The position numbers and the translations under genes were made by a program. The notes beneath the pieces are model-generated. The model did no database searches. It had not been told where the DNA came from and saw only the letters and a list, made by a program, of their open reading frames with translations. Shown here piece after piece: positions 1 through 6,511 of a stretch of 7,965 nt of DNA. Within the stretch, counting starts at the first letter, position 1; each line of letters starts with the position of its first letter. The stretch is from positions 1 to 7,965 of the forward strand of contig JAFUDD010000279.1 of the NCBI GenBank assembly GCA_017459315.1. Reading direction: 5' to 3'. This DNA is from Clostridia bacterium. GTDB taxonomy: Bacteria > Bacillota_A > Clostridia > Christensenellales > CAG-138.

Positions 1-706
1 TGATGATATCGACTCTGCCCATGACGCCGCAATATTCGCATGTTCCTCTGCCGTGATCACCCATAAAGCCGACCGCGTGGGAATCATCGACCATTACAAG
101 TGCATCGTATTCGTCCGCAAGGTCACAAATGGCTTGCAGATTCGCAATATAGCCATCCATGGAAAAAACGCCGTCGGTGGCAATCAGCTTGATACGGCAG
201 TCCCTCGCCTCCTCCAGCTTATTCCGAAGATCTTCCATATCGTTGTTATGATAACGCAGTCGCTTTGCCTTACAAAGACGTATTCCGTCGATGATCGAAG
301 CGTGGTTCAGTTCATCGGAAATGACTGCGTCGTTCGGACCGAGAAGCGTCTCAAACAGGCCGCCGTTGGCATCGAAGCAGGAGGAATACAGAATTGCATC
401 TTCCGTTCCGACGAACCGGGCAATGCGGCTTTCCAGTTCCTTATGAATCCCCTGCGTGCCGCAAATGAAGCGAACCGAGGAAAGCCCGAAGCCCCATTTA
501 TCATAGGATTGCTTTGCTGCTTCGATCAGCGCCGGGTGTGCCGACAGGCCGAGATAGTTGTTGGCGCAAAGGTTGACGACACCTTTGACTTTTGTGGTGT
601 CGATGCGCGAGTACTGGGGCGTCGTGATGATGCGCTCATCCTTGTAAGTGCCTGCCTCGCGGATCGTGTCCAGTTCCTGCCGGTAGATTGAATATGCCTG
701 TTTCAT
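1..706 (-). CDS. kbl: 2-amino-3-ketobutyrate CoA ligase (glycine C-acetyltransferase), partial
   Basis: This is a PLP-dependent alpha-oxoamine synthase that cleaves 2-amino-3-ketobutyrate with CoA into glycine and acetyl-CoA, the second step of threonine breakdown, in the cytosol. The first 235 residues are visible; the family is usually about 395 long, so the PLP-binding lysine and C-terminal domain lie beyond the left edge. Visible family marks are [11 protein letters not shown] (residues 45-55), [12 protein letters not shown] (81-92), the cofactor-stacking His135 in [11 protein letters not shown], and the [11 protein letters not shown] block (206-216) with Asp207 and His210. The start is ATG at 704-706, preceded by a perfect AGGAGG at 711-716. 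That ribosome site directly abuts the tdh stop codon (717-719), so the gene is cotranscribed with tdh. Related oxoamine synthases (BioF, ALA synthase) are excluded by the GTQ block and the tdh neighbour. The visible part of the frame is intact. Confidence 0.95.
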   Translation of the reverse strand, partial: MKQAYSIYRQELDTIREAGTYKDERIITTPQYSRIDTTKVKGVVNLCANNYLGLSAHPALIEAAKQSYDKWGFGLSSVRFICGTQGIHKELESRIARFVGTEDAILYSSCFDANGGLFETLLGPNDAVISDELNHASIIDGIRLCKAKRLRYHNNDMEDLRNKLEEARDCRIKLIATDGVFSMDGYIANLQAICDLADEYDALVMVDDSHAVGFMGDHGRGTCEYCGVMGRVDII

Positions 707-716
707 GGATCCTCCT

Positions 717-1757
717 TTATTGCCACGACAGAATGACCTTGCCGGACTTGCCCGAATTCATCGCGGCAAATCCCTTTTCAAATTCGGTGTACGGGAACCG
801 GTGTGTGATTACCGGATGCAGATCGAAGCCGGCTTCCACCATCGAAATCATCTTGTACCATGTCTCATACATCTTTCGTCCATATATGCCCTGCAGCGTG
901 AGCCCCTTGAAAATGACATCGTTCCAGTCAATCACGGTGCCAGGGCCGGAAATGCCGAGAAGCGCCACCTTTCCCCCGTTGCGCATGTGCTTCAACAATT
1001 GATTCAATGCCGCGCCGCTGCCGCTCATTTCGCAGGCTACGTCAAATCCTTCTATGATGTGCTCCTCTTTCATGACCTCGTCGAGATCCTGATACCGGAG
1101 GTTGACCGTTGCCGTTGCGCCCATGTTCTTGGCGAGGTTCAGCCGGTAGTCGTTCACGTCGGTAATCACCACGTGCTTTGCGCCGTTGTGCGCGCAGATG
1201 CCCGCCGCCATCACGCCGATCGGACCGGCGCCGGTGATCAGCACATCCTCTCCGATCACATCGAACATCGTAGCGGTGTGGAACGCATTGCCGTAGGCGT
1301 CGAAAAAGGACACAACATCCTCGTCGATGCCGTCCGGAATGACGATAACATTGGTAGCCGGTATGCAGAGGTACTCGGCAAACGCACCGTCACGATCAAC
1401 GCCGACACCTTTTGTGTGTTTGCACCATTGCCCGTTGCCGGCGCGGCAGTTGCGGCAGCGGCCGCACACGATATGCCCCTCTCCCGATACAATCTGCCCC
1501 ACATGATACCCTTCCACACCGGGGCCGAGCGCAGCGATCTCCCCCACGTACTCATGGCCGATCGTCATAGGCGGGCGAATATGCGTTTCGGACCAGGCGT
1601 CCCAATTATAGATATGAACATCTGTGCCGCAGATTGCCGTCTTGTGTATCTTGATCAAGACTTCTCCGATACCCACTTCCGGTACGGATACGCGCCGAAG
1701 TTCCAGCCCCTTCCCTGCCGCCGGTTTTACAAGTGCATCCATCGACTTTGGAATCAT
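717..1757 (-). CDS. tdh: L-threonine 3-dehydrogenase (zinc-dependent, MDR family)
   Basis: The enzyme oxidises L-threonine to 2-amino-3-ketobutyrate with NAD+, feeding Kbl. It has 346 residues, the normal family length. The N-terminal catalytic domain shows Cys43 in AICGTDVH, His68-Glu69 in GHEYVG (catalytic zinc), and Cys98, Cys101, Cys104 and Cys112 (structural zinc). GEGH at 92-95 matches the segment that in E. coli Tdh carries the histidine affecting substrate choice. The nucleotide-binding fold has GAGPIG at 176-181 and Asp200 at the end of the second strand, as expected for NAD+ rather than NADP+. The [15 protein letters not shown] block (200-214) is characteristic of Tdh within the MDR family. 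I chose ATG at 1755-1757 because GGAGG lies seven bases upstream (1765-1769); Met6 is a less likely alternative. It follows the carrier gene by 34 bases and leads straight into kbl, so the three form an operon. Confidence 0.97.
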   Translation of the reverse strand: MIPKSMDALVKPAAGKGLELRRVSVPEVGIGEVLIKIHKTAICGTDVHIYNWDAWSETHIRPPMTIGHEYVGEIAALGPGVEGYHVGQIVSGEGHIVCGRCRNCRAGNGQWCKHTKGVGVDRDGAFAEYLCIPATNVIVIPDGIDEDVVSFFDAYGNAFHTATMFDVIGEDVLITGAGPIGVMAAGICAHNGAKHVVITDVNDYRLNLAKNMGATATVNLRYQDLDEVMKEEHIIEGFDVACEMSGSGAALNQLLKHMRNGGKVALLGISGPGTVIDWNDVIFKGLTLQGIYGRKMYETWYKMISMVEAGFDLHPVITHRFPYTEFEKGFAAMNSGKSGKVILSWQ

Positions 1758-1791
1758 CCCTAATCCTCCAGTGTTTTACTTTGTTCTTACA

Positions 1792-3199
1792 TTATGCCAA
1801 ATCAGCAATGGACTTTCCATCCCCTGTGTAGGGTTTGTCATCGAAAAAGCGAGTATCGTTTGCTGTTTTGTGCGAATCTTTCTTTCGTTTGCGTGGAAAG
1901 AAAGCACCTATCAATGCACCGACCAACGCTGCGCCGACGGAAGGCAGCAGCCAGCCGAGACCGTATGCCGCAAGCGGAAGTTTTTCACACAGTGCGCACG
2001 GTGGAAATACCGTACGAAGCTCTGTAACAACCGTCACGATAAAGGCAAGGCCCGCACCGAACGGCGCCGCGTAAGATTTGGTTCGAATACTGTCCGGCAG
2101 AAACGAGACAAGAACGAGCATAATCAGCATCGGGAACAGGATGTTCAGAATCGGTGCTGCGATATGCAGTATCATTTCCGTGCCGAGATTGGAAAGGACG
2201 TAGCTGACGCCGATAATAACCAGCATGGTCGGGCGGTATGGGAGCTTGCCCTTTGTGATGTCGACAAAGGTTTGCGCACACGCGGAGACAAGGCCGATTG
2301 CCGTCGTCAAGCATGCGCCCGCCACGATCAGGCCGAGCAGCAAACCGCCGAGCGGACCGACAAGCTGCTCCGTGATCGCCACCAGCAGGCCGGGGCGATC
2401 GGCTTCGGCAAGCCGCAGCAATTCGGCATTGCCGGAGATTGTGGCGCCGATATAGGCAAGGCCGCCGTAAACGATGAATAAGCCTGCCGAAGCAACAAGT
2501 CCCGCAAGGCCTACCATTGTCATTTTACCCTTTGTCGTTGTCACGCCGGATTCCGTCACAGCAAGAAGCGTAACGGAGGCCAGTAGCACAGCGCCGAGCA
2601 TATCCATCGTCTGATAGCCGGAGCGCAAACCGTCCGACAGTGCTTCCGCAGTCGAAGCCTTCGGAACGATCTCACCGAGTGGATGCAGGATGCCTACGGC
2701 GATCAAACCCAGCAGCAGCACGAACATAACGGGAGCAAGAATCTTACCGATAATATCGACGACCTTTCCGGGCTTTAGGCAAAGAATGGCAACAAGTGCA
2801 AAGTAGACGCCGCCGCATACCCACGAAACCCACGGCGCAGGCGATACATGTAGCAGCGGACGAATACCGATATCGAATGTTGTAGCCGCCGTTCGCGGAA
2901 TGGCAATCAGCGGTCCGAGACAAACGGTATTCAAAAACAGCAGCACCGCCGCGACTTTGGGCGAGAGCTGCTGTGAAATATTCTGTAAAAAGCCGCCGGG
3001 CAATTTGAAGTAGGCAATCAGCGCAACAACCGACAGACCTGCGTCCACCGCTATGTACATCAAAAATCCGGGAAACCAGTTGGAGCCGGAGTTTGCGCCG
3101 AGCGCCGGGGGCAGGATCAGATTGCCCGCGCCGAAAAAACATGGCGAACAAGGCGAAGCCAAGAACAACGATTTTTCCGAAAGAAAGCTGCTGTTTCAC
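1792..3199 (-). pseudogene. brnQ: BrnQ/LIV-II family amino-acid carrier, frameshifted near the N-terminus
   Basis: This encodes a cation-coupled inner-membrane carrier of the branched-chain amino acid transport system II (BrnQ) family, with about 12 hydrophobic segments. The start is GTG at 3197-3199, behind a strong GGGAGGAGG (3209-3217); the protein begins VKQQLSFGKIVVLGFALFAM, a typical BrnQ N-terminus. At codons 21-22 (bases 3134-3139) a run of six T on the coding strand throws translation out of frame: the family motif FFGAGNLI..PP continues only in the next frame. Removing one T restores a continuous protein of about 468 residues, slightly longer than usual, ending in a basic, polar tail (RKRKK near the end). 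As it stands, translation from the GTG would yield about 151 residues of unrelated sequence after the first 22. The downstream frame has no convincing start of its own. Because tdh and kbl follow immediately, threonine is a plausible substrate, but that is inference; the family classically carries Leu/Ile/Val. Confidence 0.9.
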
Positions 3200-3208
3200 G
3201 GACGGATA

Positions 3209-3217
3209 CCTCCTCCC
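3209..3217 (-). promoter_or_regulatory. Ribosome binding site that fixes the carrier's GTG start
   Basis: The coding strand reads GGGAGGAGG, then nine bases, then GTG at 3199-3197. This very strong Shine-Dalgarno sequence decides the start and shows that the correct entry frame is the one that meets the frameshift at 3134-3139. The longer upstream reading frame (to a TTG at 3295) begins upstream of the promoter proposed here and is rejected. Confidence 0.85.
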
Positions 3218-3229
3218 TTGGATGATATC

Positions 3230-3258
3230 AGTATAGTCGATTTTTCGATCATCCGCAA
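3230..3258 (-). promoter_or_regulatory. Predicted sigma70-type promoter of the carrier-tdh-kbl operon
   Basis: On the minus strand TTGCGG (3258-3253) is followed after 17 bases by TATACT (3235-3230). The -10 matches the consensus at five of six positions, the -35 only at three. Transcription would begin near 3223, giving a leader of about 24 bases before the GTG, too short for a riboswitch. The 17-base spacer contains the palindrome at 3237-3248, so a bound regulator there would be expected to block RNA polymerase. Confidence 0.6.
3237..3248. promoter_or_regulatory. Candidate operator 1: palindrome TCGA-TTTT-TCGA in the carrier promoter
   Basis: This perfect inverted repeat has four-base arms and a four-base centre, and lies between the -35 and -10 of the carrier promoter. 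Its core GATTTTTC recurs at 3170-3177 and, inverted, at 3356-3363 within the second palindrome. The size and symmetry suit a dimeric XRE-type protein, and the adjacent gene encodes one. Binding is inferred. Confidence 0.4.
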
Positions 3259-3296
3259 AACATGCAAAACCGCGCAAAAAGTAAAGATCACGCAAA
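3255..3296. repeat. Short direct repeats GCAAAA in near-helical phase
   Basis: GCAAAA starts at 3255, 3264 and 3274, with a fourth, weaker copy (GCAAAT) at 3292. The steps are 9, 10 and 18 bases, so the A-tracts fall near the same face of the helix. The block lies between the two divergent -35 elements. It could bend the DNA, act as an UP-like element for the carrier promoter, or be a set of protein-binding half sites. It is not a CRISPR-type array. Confidence 0.4.
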
Positions 3297-3304
3297 TTTG
3301 TCTC

Positions 3305-3333
3305 TTTACAATACGCTTTTCAGCCTATATAAT
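3305..3333 (+). promoter_or_regulatory. Predicted strong sigma70-type promoter of the XRE regulator gene
   Basis: TTTACA (3305-3310) and TATAAT (3328-3333) are separated by exactly 17 bases, one mismatch from the full consensus. The start point would be near 3340, giving a leader of about 40 bases before ATG 3382. Its position also shows that the in-frame ATG at 3262 cannot be the start used from this promoter. Confidence 0.8.
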
Positions 3334-3353
3334 AGGATTAACAAAAAACATAG

Positions 3354-3365
3354 CGGAAAAATCCG
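3354..3365. promoter_or_regulatory. Candidate operator 2: palindrome CGGA-AAAA-TCCG in the regulator's leader
   Basis: This inverted repeat has four-base arms and a four-base A-rich centre, lying between the predicted start point (about 3340) and the regulator's ATG. Read on the minus strand it shares the eight-base core GATTTTTC with candidate operator 1. A site here would allow the regulator to control its own gene by a roadblock. It could instead be a weak RNA hairpin or chance. Confidence 0.35.
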
Positions 3366-3381
3366 AGAAAGGCATACTTCC

Positions 3382-4077
3382 ATGAGCGATGTAACCCGGC
3401 TGATTGGGACGAATATTCGCACCTATCGCCGCGCAGGGAAAATGACAATCGATGAACTTGCCGACCGCATCCATAAAAGCAAGGCTACCGTCGGCAAATA
3501 TGAGCAGGGATCCATCTCCGTCGATGTCGATACGCTGTTTGAGTTGGCTGCTGCACTCGGCGTCTCCCCTGCTTTGCTGCTGCAGCAGACCGTTCCGGAA
3601 AGTCCTGCGCAAAGCTTCCCTACGGCGTTTTCCGCATCCCGCCGCTATCTGTATTTATACGACGGGCGCAAGAGCCGGATCGTCCGAAGTCTTTTAATGC
3701 ATGCCGACGAAGGCGATGCGGTAACGCTGTTCTACGATATCGTTTCCTTTGACGAACCGCAGCGTTGCCGTGTGCTCTACTTCGGCCGATGCCGTACGCA
3801 CGATTTTGTGACAAACTATCTTTTGGACAACCAATCGAGCGAAATGGAGCATCTTTTTATCTGTCTGATGCGTTCGATCGACAAGGCAGCGTACAGCGCA
3901 GGGCTGCTGTCCGGCATCTCCTCCCGTATGCTGCTACCGGCAAGTTCCAAATGCATCTTGTCCCGCGAACCGCTGCCCGAGACGGAGGCACTGAATGAAG
4001 AACTGCTCTTGACGAAGGAGGATCTGCGCTTAACAAAGCGATACAACATGTTTATGGTTGAGCAGATCAGCCCGTAG
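3382..4077 (+). CDS. XRE-family helix-turn-helix transcriptional regulator
   Basis: This is a 231-residue protein with an N-terminal XRE/Cro-type DNA-binding domain (about residues 8-68). The helix pair TIDELADRIH (22-31) and SKATVGKYEQG (33-43) gives the classic turn and recognition helix, and DTLFELAAALGVSP (50-63) is the usual end of the domain. Residues 70-85 look like a linker. The C-terminal part (86-231) begins RRYLYLYDGRKSRIVRSLL; I do not recognise it as a named domain. It carries mixed aromatic and charged stretches and ends in a probable amphipathic, Leu/Glu/Lys-rich helix (about 203-222). ATG 3382 is chosen because family homology begins there and AAAGG lies nine bases upstream; the in-frame ATG at 3262 precedes the promoter. 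The gene is divergent from the carrier-tdh-kbl operon and convergent with lpdA, so local control of threonine catabolism is a reasonable inference. Activator or repressor role is unknown. Confidence 0.88.
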   Translation: MSDVTRLIGTNIRTYRRAGKMTIDELADRIHKSKATVGKYEQGSISVDVDTLFELAAALGVSPALLLQQTVPESPAQSFPTAFSASRRYLYLYDGRKSRIVRSLLMHADEGDAVTLFYDIVSFDEPQRCRVLYFGRCRTHDFVTNYLLDNQSSEMEHLFICLMRSIDKAAYSAGLLSGISSRMLLPASSKCILSREPLPETEALNEELLLTKEDLRLTKRYNMFMVEQISP

Positions 4078-4093
4078 CCATGAGATATTTACG

Positions 4094-4130
4094 AAGGCCC
4101 GCAGCATAAAGCCGCGGGTCTTGTTGTTTA
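4094..4130 (+). terminator. Intrinsic terminator shared by the convergent regulator and lpdA genes
   Basis: AAGGCCCGCAGC (4094-4105) pairs with GCCGCGGGTCTT (4111-4122) around the loop ATAAA, giving a 12-position stem with one A-C mismatch and one G-U pair on the plus strand. It is followed by a T-rich run (4119-4129), a good rightward terminator for the regulator. Read leftwards the stem also folds (the mismatch becomes a G-U pair), but the following bases are poorer in T, so termination of the gcv operon may be weaker. It fills most of the 50-base gap between the two stop codons. Confidence 0.75.
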
Positions 4131-5516
4131 CTGATTCCGTTTCCTTTCGGCATCGGACAGCGCATCGGTCAGCGCCTCGTTGAAAGTCGGATGCGGGCGC
4201 ATCGAGCGAAGCAGCTGCTTTACGGTCAGTCCGTTTGCGATAGCGGACGAGATTTCGGAAATCATGTCCGTGGCGTTCGCGCACATCAGCACCGCACCGA
4301 GTACCTTGCCGGTTTCGGCATGCGCTGTAATTTTCATAAAGGAACGGCCCGGATCCGCGATCATTGTTCGGGCATTGGCGCCCATCACGCATTTGCCGAT
4401 CTTGACAGGGATATTTTGTTCCTTGGCCTCCGCTTCGGTCAAGCCGACGCAGGCGATTTCCGGACGGGTATAGATGCAGGCGGGGATGATTGAAAGGTCT
4501 ACGGAAGGCTTATTGCCGCAATTGCCGTCCACGCAGGCAATCCCCTGCGCGGCGGCGACATGTGCCAGCTGAACGGGAGATGAAACATCACCGATGGCAT
4601 AGACGCCCGGAATGGAGGTATGGAACCGTTAATCCACACGGATACGCCGACGTTCGGTTTCCGGCTGCATCCCGTCGGCAAACAAGCCGTCGCAGTAGGG
4701 ATGGCGCCCGATGGCGCAAAGCACCTTTTCCCCGGCTGCGCTGCCCTCGGCGCCCTTTTGCATATACACGACGGATAACCCGTCCTCTGCCGGTTCGATG
4801 CGTTCCACCATCGCACCGGTCACGATGCGCACGCCTTGCTTTTTCAGCAGCAGCGCAAGGTTCTGTCCGATTTCTCGATCCATGGTCGGCAGCAGGTGAT
4901 CCAGTCCTTCCACAATCGTGACCTCACTGCCGAGATCGGCATAGAAGGTGGCAAGCTCGACGCCGATCACACCTCCGCCGATAATGACGATAGACCGGTA
5001 CAGCGCGTCAGCGCCTTCCAACAGCTCGTCGCTCGTCATAACGCCGTCCAGCGTAAGCCCCGGAATCGGCGGCCTTGCCGGAACGGAACCGGTTGCGATC
5101 AGGATGCTTTCGGCTTGACAGATTGTTTCTGTGCCGTCGGATGCCGTGACGGACACCGTATGCGGCGCGGTGATCTTGGCTGTGCCGCGCAGAAGCGGCA
5201 CCTTGGCGCTCTTTAGCAGCGCCTCGACGCCCTTGGAAAGCGTTTCGACAACCTGTCTTTTACGGGCAAATACGGTGTTCAGATCGACGTGCAGTCCATC
5301 CGATACGACGCCTATTGCCGCGCCTTCCTTGGCTGCTCGATATACCTCGGCGGTGTGAAGCAGCGTTTTCGTCGGAACGCAGCCGCGGTTCAGGCAGGTG
5401 CCGCCCGCCTCCCGCGCTTCGATAACTGCGGTTTTCAGACCGCACTTTGCCGCATGCAGCGCCGCCGTATAACCGCCCGGTCCTGCACCGATCACCAATA
5501 AATCCCATGTTTCCAT
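4128..5516 (-). pseudogene. lpdA: Dihydrolipoyl dehydrogenase (E3 / glycine cleavage L protein), interrupted by an in-frame stop
   Basis: This FAD-dependent disulfide oxidoreductase would re-oxidise the dihydrolipoyl group of GcvH and pass electrons to NAD+. The frame from ATG 5514-5516 (AAGGAAG upstream) to the stop at 4128-4130 has 462 codons, normal for the family. Visible are the FAD motif GAGPGG (10-15), the redox disulfide CLNRGC (Cys41, Cys46), the NAD motif IGGGVIGVE (179-187), the second FAD contact YAIGD (306-310), and the C-terminal HPTFNE motif with His442 and Glu447. There is no N-terminal lipoyl domain. Codon 296 (bases 4629-4631) is TAA where relatives have an acidic residue in VD(E)RF.TSIPG; GAA to TAA is a single change. 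Both sides remain in one frame, so this is a nonsense change, not an indel. A product ending at residue 295 lacks the second FAD contact, the dimer interface and the catalytic His-Glu pair, and should be inactive. It is the last gene of the gcv operon. Confidence 0.93.
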
Positions 5517-5542
5517 GCTGTTCTTCCTTTCGTTAAGTCCGC

Positions 5543-6511
5543 TTACATAAACAGCGAAGCGATATCCCCGGCATGCGGCAAGTCTGCGTTCTGCACGGCG
5601 TCGGCAAGTGTTTTGGGATCAAACTGCAAACCGATCAGACAGCGTTGCACTTGATCGCTGAGCGTATGTTCCATGGCGTCGGTATTCACCTTCATCTGTT
5701 GAATGACGCCGTTTTGTATTGCAAAGGAGATTTCGATACCGCCCCAAGGAAACCGCTTTTGGAACGTCGCCTGAAACGGCATGCGCTGTCCGCAGTTCCA
5801 TTCCCAAGAACGATTCCGGATCATATACTGTTCTGTCAGTTCTTTCTGCCGGTCGTTCAGTGCAATGTCCTCCGGCTGGCCGTGATAGACTTTGCCGAAG
5901 GCCGCTTCAAGAGCTTCAGACAAAGCATTAATCGATAAATCCGGTTGCAGATCGCACAGATTCACGACACGGGCGCGCACGGAATCCACGCCCTTTCCTT
6001 GCAACTTGGCAACCGACGGCTGCAGGTATCGTCCCATGCGTTCGGTATCGGCATGAACGAGCAGGGTTCCGTGATGATACGAACGACCGTCATGATGATA
6101 GAACGCGCTGCCGGAGAACTTGCGGCTGTCCGCCAACAGGTCGTTGCGGCCGGAAAGCTCGGTTTCGATTCCGCATGATGCGCAGGCGTTTTGGATAACG
6201 GCAAACTGTCGCCCCGCATCATATTCCTCACTCGGCAGCAGAAACGTGAAGTTCAGATTGCCGAGGTCATGGTATACCGCCCCGCCGCCGGACAGCCGGC
6301 GCGCGAGTTTGCCGCCCTCCGCCGCTAACAGGTCGATCTTACATTCCTTCCACGCATTTTGGTTCCGGCCGATCACAACCGTATTCTGATTCTGCCATAG
6401 GTACAGGATACAGGTCCCCGCCTCGACCGTTTCGCAAAGCGCCTGTTCGACGGCAAGGTTTTCATAGGGATCGTATCCCGTACCCCGATAGAGCTGTAAC
6501 GTATGGATCAC
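5543..6511 (-). CDS. lplA: Lipoate-protein ligase A
   Basis: LplA activates free lipoate with ATP and attaches it to a lysine of lipoyl domains, here presumably the glycine cleavage H protein. The protein has 322 residues with the usual two parts: a catalytic domain with RRLSGGGAVYHD (71-82), GRNDLLADSRKFSGSAF (121-137) containing the expected adenylate-binding Lys131, and HGTLLV (147-152), then a smaller C-terminal domain (about 240-322) as in full-length LplA. The start is GTG at 6509-6511, which overlaps the gcvPB stop as GTGA. No Shine-Dalgarno sequence is visible before it and no other in-frame start fits, so translation probably depends on coupling to gcvPB. The gene precedes lpdA by 26 bases. 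Octanoyltransferases of the LipM type share the fold but lack the C-terminal domain, so LplA is the better call. The reading frame is intact. Confidence 0.93.
   Translation of the reverse strand: MIHTLQLYRGTGYDPYENLAVEQALCETVEAGTCILYLWQNQNTVVIGRNQNAWKECKIDLLAAEGGKLARRLSGGGAVYHDLGNLNFTFLLPSEEYDAGRQFAVIQNACASCGIETELSGRNDLLADSRKFSGSAFYHHDGRSYHHGTLLVHADTERMGRYLQPSVAKLQGKGVDSVRARVVNLCDLQPDLSINALSEALEAAFGKVYHGQPEDIALNDRQKELTEQYMIRNRSWEWNCGQRMPFQATFQKRFPWGGIEISFAIQNGVIQQMKVNTDAMEHTLSDQVQRCLIGLQFDPKTLADAVQNADLPHAGDIASLFM

Noticed and set aside
705..1763. Long open frame (352 codons) on the plus strand opposite tdh
   Set aside because: It is antisense to a fully conserved tdh, resembles no known protein and arises from the G+C-rich codon pattern of the real gene. 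The same applies to the long plus-strand frames at 1624-2481, 53-691 and 7102-7947.
1758..1791. A terminator or promoter between the carrier gene and tdh
   Set aside because: The 34-base gap contains the tdh ribosome site but no convincing hairpin or promoter, so continuous transcription is more likely.
1792..3168. Treating the carrier as an intact gene starting at the TTG at 3166-3168
   Set aside because: The first ten residues in that frame are unrelated to BrnQ and are out of frame with the real N-terminus; there is no ribosome site before that TTG, while the GTG at 3197-3199 has an excellent one.
3255..3296. GCAAAA repeats as a CRISPR or tandem-repeat array
   Set aside because: The units are six bases long with spacers of only three or four bases, far below CRISPR dimensions, and occur in a short promoter region.
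3262..3381. A 40-residue N-terminal extension of the XRE regulator from an in-frame ATG at 3262
   Set aside because: The extension overlaps the near-consensus promoter (TTTACA-17-TATAAT) and has no family similarity, whereas ATG 3382 is where the HTH domain begins and has a ribosome site.
3200..3381. A riboswitch or small RNA (for example glycine- or threonine-responsive) in the divergent intergenic region
   Set aside because: The predicted leaders are only about 24 and 40 bases long, and I see no glycine-riboswitch-like structure or attenuator terminator. Any such element for gcv would lie upstream of the operon, outside the window.
4629..4631. Recoding of the lpdA stop as selenocysteine or pyrrolysine
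   Set aside because: The codon is TAA, whereas those residues use TGA and TAG. Relatives have an ordinary acidic residue here, and no Sec-type hairpin is expected. A point mutation or error is simpler.
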